A DNA stretch of 64,000 bases from positions 17,877 through 81,876 of the forward strand of contig JAEWPN010000153.1 of the NCBI GenBank assembly GCA_023399455.1, in the 5' to 3' direction. The notes under the pieces are model-generated. The model searched no databases. It saw nothing but the letters and a program-made list of their open reading frames with translations, and had not been told where the DNA came from. This document shows positions 26,721 through 34,535 of this stretch, one piece after another. A program made the position numbers and the translations under genes. This stretch comes from Bacillota bacterium (GTDB lineage Bacteria; Bacillota; Clostridia; Lachnospirales; Lachnospiraceae). How positions within the stretch are numbered: the first letter of the stretch is position 1; the number at the start of each line of letters is the position of its first letter.

Positions 26721-29700
26721 TTATTCAACCGATTTTAATGCCTCCAGCATATTGACATTTTTGAGCCTGCGATTGATTATCATGCCGAGTACCACGGTAA
26801 TACTACATACTACCAATACCGGAACAAGGAATGCCTTTGCACCTAATGCCGGATTAAACATTATATCATCAGGCGGCACAACGGAAATAATATATAGGAA
26901 TAGAGCGTCTCCAAGGCCGAATCCCACCAAGATCCCAAGCATAGTCAGAAGAATGGTTTCCCGATAAATGTACATCGTTACTTCTTTATTATAAAAACCA
27001 AGCACCTTGATAGTAGATAATTCCCGAATTCGTTCCGATACATTGATATTTGTCAAATTGAACAATATCACCATAGCCAGTAATATAGCTACTAAAATCA
27101 ATATTTGCATAATCTTATTCAAAGAATGGACGATGGTATTGATTTGATTAATCAGTGTAGTATTCTGGACTACGCCTTTCACACCATCCAATTTCATATA
27201 ATTATTCGCCTGCTCGTTTGCATTTTCTGTGGAACGATCCTTTAATGTTACCAGATTAGCATTAGAATAATATGCCTTTCCAAAAACAGTTCGATAGTAT
27301 TTTGTATCCATAAAAATGAAATGGCCTGTATACATCTCTGTAATATTAGAAATCGTTATCTCTCGCTCCTGATTTTCAGAATCCGTCATTGTTATAGTGT
27401 CTCCTGCTTTTACATTCAGCAGCTTTGCAAGGCGCTCTGAAAGTATAGCTCCATCGGTAGAAAGATTCAGTTCTTCTCCGGTTGATCGGTTCGTCAGGCT
27501 AATATATTCCTTAAATGCATCGGCATCTTTGGGAACAATCAATTTAATATCTTGTTTATCTTGATTGTTTCCTGCAACTTTTGTCATCTCATCATAAAAG
27601 ATTGGCATTTGCTGTTTAATTTTGTCAGTTTTCAAAAGCTCCTCGATCTCTTTTTCCTGTTCTGCCTTCAAATTGTCGTTTCTGGCTATAATTAAATCAT
27701 ACTGAATAATGTCACCAAATTGCCTGTCATTTACTCCGGAAATGGAATGCTGTACGCTGAAACCTGCAAATAGTAATGTTACAGCGCCGCATACTCCAAA
27801 TATGGTCATCAGCATACGTTTTTTATACCGGAAAATATTGCGAGCAGTTACCTTATGTGTAAAATTCATTCTGTCCCAAACCGGGTGGACACGTTCTAAA
27901 AAAATCTTTGACCCGGCTTCTGGAGGCTTGGGCTGCAAAAGCGCCGAAGGCTTTTCTTTTAATTCCTTTGCAGCGACGAAGCAAGCAGGGAGTACAGCAC
28001 TTACGAATGCCAATAGGAGAGCGATTGCTGTAATTCCAGGGAAAAAATCCAGTTCAATCCGTGGAATAGTAAAACTATGCCCATAAGCGCTATATACGAT
28101 CATCGGTAACAAGGTATGCCCGGCTGCAATTCCTATGGCCGCCCCTATAAAACTTGCCCAAAAGCCATAAACTGTGAATTTCTTAATTATATCTTTATTA
28201 TCATAACCCAATGCTTTCAATGTGCCGGAATTCACCCGTTCTTCATCTACAAACCGGGTCATTGTAGTCAACGTTACCAGCGCCGCAACAAAGTACAGAA
28301 ATATTGGAAATACATTCGCAAGTGCATCGATGATTGTCGAAACACTATTATAAATTCGGTATCCTTCCGAACCAGGGACCTCCCGTCTGGTATCCAATGT
28401 GTATATTGGCAGTTTTAATGTTTCCAACGTTTCCCGGGCATCAGCCAGTTTGGCTTCGGCTTCAGCTATTTCCTGTTCGGCATCCGGTCTTTTTTCCTCA
28501 TATTCCTGCCATCCATCATCCAGTTCTTTTTCACCATCCTCAATTTCTGCCGCACCATCAGCCAGCTCTGCTTCGGCCTCAGCCAGCTTTGTATCAGCCT
28601 CCGCTTTTTTAGCATAATATTCCTGCCATCCGTCGGCAAGTTCATTTTTGCCGTCAGCAATTTTTACTACGGCATCCTCTAATTCTGTCCTGGCAGCAGT
28701 AAGCTTTGTCTCTGCTTCTATTTTTTTTGAGTTGTATTCTGCAAGACCCGCCTGATAAGATTGCTTCCCCGAAGCCAGTGTGCCTTCTGCCTCCGCAAGT
28801 TGCTTTCTTGCTTTTTCGAGTTCCGCACTCTTGGCAGAGTATTCCGTCTCTCCGTTTTTAAGGGTTTGTTGGGCAGCGGCAAGTTGTTCCTCACCGCCTT
28901 CCGCTTGTGCAGCAGCAGCGTTATACGCCGCCCATTTTTGTTCAAGAGTGTTTTGGGTTGTCACAAGTCCCGCAAGTTGAGCATATTGCGTTTGCGCTGC
29001 GGCAATTTGAGTCGGCATATCGTCAAGCTGAGCGAATAAGGTATCGGCCACTTGTTCCGATAAGTTGGCGCTTTGCAATACCACTTGATACTGCTGATTG
29101 AGCATGTCATATTCTGACGTTCCCACGGCAGCGTCTCTCGCTTCTTTTAGTGCTGCGAGTTGAGTAAGTTCTTCATATTGTGTTTTTAAAGTATCAAGCT
29201 GATCCTTCATGCTTGAGAGCGAACTTTCTATTTGAGCCATTGTCATGCCCGTGGCGGCTTCGGCAGCAGCAACGCCCGCCTCAAATTCTTCTTGCGCCGC
29301 ATCAAGCTGGGCTTTAGCATCTTTCAATGCTTCCAACTGCTCCACTTTCTCGTTATATTCGTCCCAACCTTTATCAAGTTTTTCGCGCGCTTCCTGTAAA
29401 GAGGATTCCGCTTCCGCAAATTCCTGCCGCTTCTTGCCCAATTCACTTTCCCCAGCCGCAATTTGTCCGGCAGCGGTGTCGAGCTTTGCTTTAGCGTCGC
29501 CTAACTGCTGCCGGGCATCTGCTTTCTGCGTCTCATATTCAGCCAGGCCATCCGTATATTTTTGTTGAGCATCGGCCAGTTCATTTTCACCATTTTCAAG
29601 TTTTGCCTCGGCATCGGTCAACTGCCGTTTGGCATCCTCTTTCTGCATCTCATATTCAGCTAAACCATCCGCATACTTCCGTTTAGCATCAGACAGCTCG

Positions 29701-30569
29701 TTTTCACCATTTTCGAGTTCCTGTTTTGCGTCGGACAACTCTCGTTTGGCATTATCCACTTCTGCCTGTCCATCATCAATCTTCTCTTGATATTCCTCCC
29801 TGATGGAAGATAAGCGCAGGGATGGCTGGTTCACCAGCAGTTCGTTCAGTTCATTTTTGTGATTCTGAATCAGCTCCGTATATTCATCTGAATAAGGGTC
29901 TATACCTTTTGTATCCTCAAAGGAAATCCGGGCAATCATATAAACATCATAGTCAAAGGCAGAAGAATCCACCACAGCATACCCTTGCAATTCTCCGGTT
30001 CCGGCTGTTGACTGCCCCATATTGATTATGGAAAGCATTTCGCCGGAGTTCACAAAGCCTACAATCTGAAATTCATGGATTTTAAGGGCTATCTCTCCGG
30101 AAATATCCTCTTTTTCAGTAAAAGCTATCATATCACCGATATGGTAATCTCCATTATATAAATTAGCAATCGCAATTTCCTTTTCCGTCTCGGGAAGCCT
30201 TCCTTCCACGACTTCATAGGCAGACAAATCCTCCGAATTGGAAAAAATGCGAATACTCGTAATAGTATCCTGAATCACTGCATCCTTTAAGTAGCCATAT
30301 TCAATCTTATCCGCTCTTGATACTTGGTTAATGGCTTTCTGGTTTTCATCATCAATTCCATAGTCACCAATGATACTAATATCCGCCAGATTAAGCTGCT
30401 CAAAATAATTTGCCCCGGTCTTACGCATATTGGGACCGGTTACCTGAAGTCCCACAAGGGCAAATGATCCTAACGCGATTAAGCACATAATCGAAAAAAA
30501 TCGGCCCTTTGATTTTAAGAAACATTTTTTTATGTCTTTCCATAACGTTTTTTTTCTCAAAATACTCAC
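26721..30569 (-). CDS. FtsX-like ABC permease with long extracellular coiled coil (1282 aa)
   Basis: Residues 1-45 hold the first membrane helix (FFSIMCLIALGSFALVGLQVTG) and 46-260 an extracellular MacB-like domain. About 260-720 is a huge predicted coiled coil containing degenerate repeats of 39 residues (EYEMQK..DGLA then EYETQK) and later ADGWQEY-type repeats. The C-terminal 550 residues carry the FtsX cores (VFPIFLYFVAALVTLTTMTRF; ILILVAILLAMVILFNLTN) with a second soluble domain between. The GTG at 30569 follows the ATPase stop directly; a TTG nine bases later has better ribosome-site spacing and may be the true start. It could span the wall to export or receive a substrate. Confidence 0.87.
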   Translation of the reverse strand: MSILRKKTLWKDIKKCFLKSKGRFFSIMCLIALGSFALVGLQVTGPNMRKTGANYFEQLNLADISIIGDYGIDDENQKAINQVSRADKIEYGYLKDAVIQDTITSIRIFSNSEDLSAYEVVEGRLPETEKEIAIANLYNGDYHIGDMIAFTEKEDISGEIALKIHEFQIVGFVNSGEMLSIINMGQSTAGTGELQGYAVVDSSAFDYDVYMIARISFEDTKGIDPYSDEYTELIQNHKNELNELLVNQPSLRLSSIREEYQEKIDDGQAEVDNAKRELSDAKQELENGENELSDAKRKYADGLAEYEMQKEDAKRQLTDAEAKLENGENELADAQQKYTDGLAEYETQKADARQQLGDAKAKLDTAAGQIAAGESELGKKRQEFAEAESSLQEAREKLDKGWDEYNEKVEQLEALKDAKAQLDAAQEEFEAGVAAAEAATGMTMAQIESSLSSMKDQLDTLKTQYEELTQLAALKEARDAAVGTSEYDMLNQQYQVVLQSANLSEQVADTLFAQLDDMPTQIAAAQTQYAQLAGLVTTQNTLEQKWAAYNAAAAQAEGGEEQLAAAQQTLKNGETEYSAKSAELEKARKQLAEAEGTLASGKQSYQAGLAEYNSKKIEAETKLTAARTELEDAVVKIADGKNELADGWQEYYAKKAEADTKLAEAEAELADGAAEIEDGEKELDDGWQEYEEKRPDAEQEIAEAEAKLADARETLETLKLPIYTLDTRREVPGSEGYRIYNSVSTIIDALANVFPIFLYFVAALVTLTTMTRFVDEERVNSGTLKALGYDNKDIIKKFTVYGFWASFIGAAIGIAAGHTLLPMIVYSAYGHSFTIPRIELDFFPGITAIALLLAFVSAVLPACFVAAKELKEKPSALLQPKPPEAGSKIFLERVHPVWDRMNFTHKVTARNIFRYKKRMLMTIFGVCGAVTLLFAGFSVQHSISGVNDRQFGDIIQYDLIIARNDNLKAEQEKEIEELLKTDKIKQQMPIFYDEMTKVAGNNQDKQDIKLIVPKDADAFKEYISLTNRSTGEELNLSTDGAILSERLAKLLNVKAGDTITMTDSENQEREITISNITEMYTGHFIFMDTKYYRTVFGKAYYSNANLVTLKDRSTENANEQANNYMKLDGVKGVVQNTTLINQINTIVHSLNKIMQILILVAILLAMVILFNLTNINVSERIRELSTIKVLGFYNKEVTMYIYRETILLTMLGILVGFGLGDALFLYIISVVPPDDIMFNPALGAKAFLVPVLVVCSITVVLGMIINRRLKNVNMLEALKSVE

Positions 30570-31271
30570 CTACCATTCAATATCCGCAATTTTTCGGGGG
30601 CTCGGATTTATTTCTATATTCTTTACGCCCGCATCATGCATGTGAATTACACGGTCGGCAATAGGAGCTATGGCCGCATTGTGTGTAACGATTATTACAG
30701 TAGCACCTTTTTTTCGGCTCATATCCTGTAAAATTTGAAGTACCTGCTTACCCGTCTTGTAATCCAAAGCTCCAGTAGGTTCATCACATAACAGAAGCTT
30801 TGGGTTTTTAGCAACTGCACGGGCAATCGCCACCCGCTGTTGTTCACCGCCAGATAATTGAGCCGGAAAGTTATCGATTCTGTTTTCAAGCCCCACATCC
30901 TTTAATACCTGTATAGGATCAAGTGCATCCTTTACAATTTCAGAAGCCAGTTCTACATTTTCTTTTGCAGTCAGGTTCTGCACCAGATTATAAAATTGAA
31001 AAACGAACCCTACATCATTTCTTCGATAAGTAATCAATTCATTTGGTGTATAGCCGGCAATATCGTTTCCATCAATGATTACTCTGCCTTCATCATTAGT
31101 GTCCATTCCTCCGAGTATATTCAATACTGTAGACTTCCCGGCACCGGAGGCCCCTAAAATAATTGCCAGCTCACCTTTTTCAATGAAAAAGCTTACATCC
31201 CGGTTGGCAATAATTTCATTACTTCCTATTTTGTATCGCTTATAACTATGGACCATTTCAATGTAGCTCAT
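30570..31271 (-). CDS. ABC exporter ATPase (MacB/LolD type)
   Basis: A 233-residue nucleotide-binding protein with Walker [10 protein letters not shown] (40-48), LSGGEQQR (139-146) and Walker [13 protein letters not shown]. It directly precedes the coiled-coil permease, with stop and start adjacent. Its own start lies inside the end of the upstream small gene (14-bp overlap), so the three genes form a tight, coupled operon. Confidence 0.93.
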   Translation of the reverse strand: MSYIEMVHSYKRYKIGSNEIIANRDVSFFIEKGELAIILGASGAGKSTVLNILGGMDTNDEGRVIIDGNDIAGYTPNELITYRRNDVGFVFQFYNLVQNLTAKENVELASEIVKDALDPIQVLKDVGLENRIDNFPAQLSGGEQQRVAIARAVAKNPKLLLCDEPTGALDYKTGKQVLQILQDMSRKKGATVIIVTHNAAIAPIADRVIHMHDAGVKNIEINPSPRKIADIEW

Positions 31272-31593
31272 GATCTTCCTCCTTATGCTGTTGAGTTTGA
31301 GTAATGGCGACTCCTTTCATTTGAAAGACACTGTTCCCTCCATGAAGTGTCAACTCGATATTGTCGCAGTTTATTCGTCCGGTTGCCTCATAATAAAATT
31401 CGCTCATCAGCGTAACGAATTTTCCGCTCAGTCGACACGAGCCATCACTATTCAATTCTCCCGTGACAGGTTCCTTGCTTTGAAAAATATTCAGATATCC
31501 TTCCATTTTTCTTTCGAAAATTACAAGCTCTAATATACCGTTTCTTTTGCCTAATGGGGTGTCCAAAATAACCTTATAATTTTGTTGAAACAT
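31258..31593 (-). CDS. small beta-rich protein of the coiled-coil ABC operon
   Basis: A 111-residue soluble protein (FQQNYKVILDTPLGKRNGILEL, SGKFVTLMSEFYYEATGRINCDNIELTL, ending HKEEDHELH). It looks all-beta, like a lipocalin or barrel fragment, without signal peptide. Two ATGs are six bases apart; AGGAG is 3 bases from the first and 9 from the second, so 31593 is chosen. I do not recognise the family. Position at the head of the operon and overlap with the ATPase suggest a regulatory or accessory role. Confidence 0.65.
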   Translation of the reverse strand: MFQQNYKVILDTPLGKRNGILELVIFERKMEGYLNIFQSKEPVTGELNSDGSCRLSGKFVTLMSEFYYEATGRINCDNIELTLHGGNSVFQMKGVAITQTQQHKEEDHELH

Positions 31594-31642
31594 TATCATT
31601 TACTCCTTTCTGACGGTTTCTGAATGCATTATAAAAAATTCG

Positions 31643-31752
31643 CCTGCAATATACCACGGTCAAATTACAATGAAATGTTGGAATTTGGGACAAATCATAA
31701 ATAGTTGACGGTCAAATATAGTCCTGCAATTTACCGGACAAATGTCCTACGC
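31643..31752. repeat. repeated operator-like motifs between TetR and the ABC operon
   Basis: CCTGCAAT-(A/T)-TACC is repeated at 31643 and 31723, exactly 80 bases apart. Each copy is followed by a CGGTCAAAT or CGGACAAAT core, and a third core (ACGGTCAAAT) is at 31708. The second copy continues into GGACA-AA-TGTCC (31736-31747), a palindrome. These are candidate binding sites for the TetR protein encoded at 31806. Confidence 0.5.
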
Positions 31753-31758
31753 TATCCG

Positions 31759-31787
31759 TTGAATAAAATATTTAATAAGTTTATAAT
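31759..31787 (+). promoter_or_regulatory. promoter of the TetR-family gene at 31806
   Basis: TTGAAT (31759-31764) and TATAAT (31782-31787) are 17 bases apart, immediately before an AGAGGTGAG ribosome site. The resulting leader would be only about 12 bases. Confidence 0.65.
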
Positions 31788-31805
31788 AAAAACAGAGGTG
31801 AGAAG

Positions 31806-32393
31806 ATGAAATATGAAGTAACAAGCTTGAACACAAAAAAAACACTCGCGGCATCTTTTAAAAAACAGGTAAGTAAAAAACCATTTTCAAAAATTACAGT
31901 GAGTGAGATTATAAATGATTGCTGCGTAAACCGAAAAACTTTTTACTATCATTTTTCGGATATTTATGCTTTGCTCAAATGGACATTGGAACAGGAAGCT
32001 ATTGAGGTGGTAAAACAGTTTGATTTGATAGCAGAATATGAAGAAGCAATGTTGTTTGTTATGGATTATGTAGAGGAGAATGCAGACTTTCTGCAAAATA
32101 TTTATCATTCCATTGGTCGGGATGAATTAAAACGATTCTTCTGCGCTGATTTTATTGATATCGTACGCTCTTTTATAGATAAATCAGAGAAAATACAAAG
32201 ATTATCCACACCTGATGATTTCAAATTATTTCTCAGTCAATTCTATACGGAAGCTATTGCCGGCATGTTAGTTGAGTGGATTGTAGATCGTTCTATTCGT
32301 GACCGTGAAAAAACAGTACAATATATTTCTGTCATCATACACTCTGCAATTCCAAATGCCTTACGTTCGGCAATGGATTTGTCAGAAAAATAA
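31806..32393 (+). CDS. TetR/AcrR-family regulator (DhaS-like C-terminal domain)
   Basis: A 195-residue regulator with an N-terminal helix-turn-helix (KITVSEIINDCCVNRKTFYYHFSDIYALL) and an all-helical ligand domain of the TetR_C_8 type (FLQNIYHSIGRDEL.., IAGMLVEWIVDRSI). It is divergent from the small protein-ATPase-permease operon and separated from it by about 210 bases of repeated operator-like sequence, so it most likely represses that exporter. Confidence 0.87.
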   Translation: MKYEVTSLNTKKTLAASFKKQVSKKPFSKITVSEIINDCCVNRKTFYYHFSDIYALLKWTLEQEAIEVVKQFDLIAEYEEAMLFVMDYVEENADFLQNIYHSIGRDELKRFFCADFIDIVRSFIDKSEKIQRLSTPDDFKLFLSQFYTEAIAGMLVEWIVDRSIRDREKTVQYISVIIHSAIPNALRSAMDLSEK

Positions 32394-32423
32394 CCCTCGT
32401 TACTTTATATAAGCAACGAGGGT
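32393..32423. terminator. terminator shared by the TetR gene and pckA
   Basis: ACCCTCGTT (32393-32401) and AACGAGGGT (32415-32423) form a perfect 9-bp stem. TATTTTT follows on the minus strand, serving pckA. The stem begins at the last base of the TetR stop on the plus strand. Confidence 0.75.
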
Positions 32424-32479
32424 CATCTTAAAAATCATATTATCTCACTATTTTACAGCAAGAACCAATTCTGTTAATT

Positions 32480-34084
32480 TTATAACTGAGGCCCTGCAGA
32501 AACTAATGCCTTACCTGCCCCATTTCCTTCATACTTCACAAAGTTCTTCACAAAACGCTGTGCCAAGTCTTTGGCTTTAGTATCCCAATCAGAAGCATTT
32601 GCATAGGTATCACGAGGATCAAGAATCTTGGGATCCACGCCCGGCAGCTCTGTCGGAATATCAAAATTAAAGTACGGCAGCTTCTTCATCGGTGCGCTCG
32701 CGATGGAACCATCCAGAATTGCATCGATAATACCACGTGTGTCACGGATAGAGATACGCTTCCCTGTACCATTCCAACCCGTATTAACAAGATATGCCTT
32801 CGCACCGCTCTTCTGCATTTTCTTAACGAGCTCCTCCGCATATTTGGTCGGATGAAGTTCCAGAAATGCCTGACCGAAGCAAGCGGAAAATGTAGGTGTA
32901 GGCTCTGTGATTCCACGTTCTGTACCGGCAAGCTTCGCAGTAAATCCAGATAAGAAATAATACTGTGTCTGTTCCGGAGTTAAAACGGATACCGGAGGAA
33001 GAACACCGAATGCATCTGCCGACAGGAAGATAACATTTTTTGCCGCCGGAGCTGCCGAAACCGGACGAACGATATTCTTAATATGATCAATCGGATAAGA
33101 TACACGAGTATTCTCCGTTACGCTCTTATCAGTAAAATCGATCTTACCATCAGCATCAAGCGTAACATTTTCTAAGAGAGCATCTCTCTTAATCGCGTTA
33201 TAAATATCCGGCTCTGATTCCTTGTCCAAGTCAATAACTTTAGCATAACATCCGCCCTCAAAGTTGAATACACCCTTGTCATCCCATCCGTGCTCATCAT
33301 CTCCGATAAGAAGGCGTTTCGGATCTGTAGACAATGTAGTCTTACCTGTTCCGGAAAGTCCGAAGAATATCGCAGTATTCTCACCGTTCAAATCAGTATT
33401 TGCAGAACAATGCATAGAAGCAATACCTTTCAGCGGCAAATAGTAGTTCATCATAGAGAACATACCCTTCTTCATCTCACCGCCGTACCAAGTATTTACA
33501 ATAACCTGTTCGCGAGTGGTTATGTTGAACAATACACCCGTCTCAGAATTAAGACCTAACTCTTTGTAATTCTCTACTTTTGCCTTAGAAGCGTTATATA
33601 CAATGAAATCAGGCTTAAAATCTTCCAGTTCCTCAGCGGTAGGCTGGATAAACATATTCGTAACGAAGTGAGCCTGCCATGCAACCTCCACGATAAAACG
33701 AATTGCCATGCGGGTATCCTTATTAGCACCGCAAAATGCGTCTACAATAAAAAGCCTTTTATTGGAAAGTTCTTTCAGAGCGATTTCCTTTACAGTGTCC
33801 CATGCTTCCTGAGTAGCAGGATGATTGTCATTCTTATATTCATCGGAGGTCCACCATACCGTGTCCTTGGAATTCTCATCCATAACGATGAACTTATCCT
33901 TAGGTGACCGTCCTGTATAAATACCTGTCATAACATTTACTGCACCAAGTTCACTTACCTGACCCTTTTCAAAGCCCTCTAGACTTGATTTTGTCTCTTC
34001 CTCAAATAACATTTCAAAAGAAGGATTTCGAACAATTTCTGTAACTCCGGTGATGCCATATTGGCTCAAATCAATATTTGCCAT
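32480..34084 (-). CDS. pckA: ATP-dependent phosphoenolpyruvate carboxykinase
   Basis: A 534-residue enzyme interconverting oxaloacetate and phosphoenolpyruvate with ADP/ATP. Motifs: substrate loop TGRSPKDKF (57-65), P-loop GLSGTGKTT (242-250) and metal site GDDEHGW (261-267), plus [12 protein letters not shown]. Length is full. In anaerobic gut Clostridia it often runs in the carboxylating direction to conserve energy. It appears monocistronic, with a terminator downstream and only weak promoter-like sequence upstream. Confidence 0.96.
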   Translation of the reverse strand: MANIDLSQYGITGVTEIVRNPSFEMLFEEETKSSLEGFEKGQVSELGAVNVMTGIYTGRSPKDKFIVMDENSKDTVWWTSDEYKNDNHPATQEAWDTVKEIALKELSNKRLFIVDAFCGANKDTRMAIRFIVEVAWQAHFVTNMFIQPTAEELEDFKPDFIVYNASKAKVENYKELGLNSETGVLFNITTREQVIVNTWYGGEMKKGMFSMMNYYLPLKGIASMHCSANTDLNGENTAIFFGLSGTGKTTLSTDPKRLLIGDDEHGWDDKGVFNFEGGCYAKVIDLDKESEPDIYNAIKRDALLENVTLDADGKIDFTDKSVTENTRVSYPIDHIKNIVRPVSAAPAAKNVIFLSADAFGVLPPVSVLTPEQTQYYFLSGFTAKLAGTERGITEPTPTFSACFGQAFLELHPTKYAEELVKKMQKSGAKAYLVNTGWNGTGKRISIRDTRGIIDAILDGSIASAPMKKLPYFNFDIPTELPGVDPKILDPRDTYANASDWDTKAKDLAQRFVKNFVKYEGNGAGKALVSAGPQL

Positions 34085-34163
34085 TTTTAACCAACCTCTC
34101 TTTCATTTTTATTATGTCCCGTTTATTGTCTCACTTTTCGAATAGGATGTCAATAAATGGGAT

Positions 34164-34514
34164 TTATTCAGCCGAAGTTGTCATCTCAATATGATTTCCT
34201 TCGCTATCTTCAAATTCGGCTACCCAGTTATTCCCTATTTTAGTGGCGGGAAAAATAATTTTAAGGCTTTCCAATTTTTTATTGAATATACTTATATTTT
34301 CTACTGAAACGCTCGGCAAACAATTATTTCCAAAGGTATGCACTTCCTGCACTTTCTCAAATGCAAACAATCCCAATCGAAACCCATTAATATCAAAAAT
34401 ACTATATATATCGTCTTTATGTGTAACTTTTTGTTCAAAAAATGATTCATAAAATAAAATTGCTCTTTCCATGTCAGTAACGCATAAATATAATGAATTA
34501 ATATTGCAATTCAT
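34164..34514 (-). CDS. VOC-superfamily (glyoxalase-like) protein
   Basis: A 116-residue single-domain protein with the two beta-alpha-beta-beta-beta modules of the vicinal-oxygen-chelate fold (NSLYLCVTDMERAILFYESFF and ending WVAEFEDSEGNHIEM, where the last Glu is a typical metal ligand). The frame begins at a GTG three codons earlier, but that codon abuts the AGGAG site, so the ATG at 34514 (8-base spacing) is preferred. Possible fosfomycin or bleomycin resistance-like binding protein; substrate unknown. Confidence 0.8.
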   Translation of the reverse strand: MNCNINSLYLCVTDMERAILFYESFFEQKVTHKDDIYSIFDINGFRLGLFAFEKVQEVHTFGNNCLPSVSVENISIFNKKLESLKIIFPATKIGNNWVAEFEDSEGNHIEMTTSAE

Positions 34515-34535
34515 GAAGCTCACTCCTTTTCGGGC

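Noticed and set aside
29245..29568. Ser/Ala-rich frame opposite the coiled-coil permease
   Set aside because: It mirrors the repetitive coding sequence on the other strand and is low-complexity by consequence.
28400..29800. CRISPR-like or satellite repeat
   Set aside because: The DNA periodicity comes from degenerate heptad and 39-residue protein repeats in a continuous reading frame; there are no identical repeats with unique spacers.
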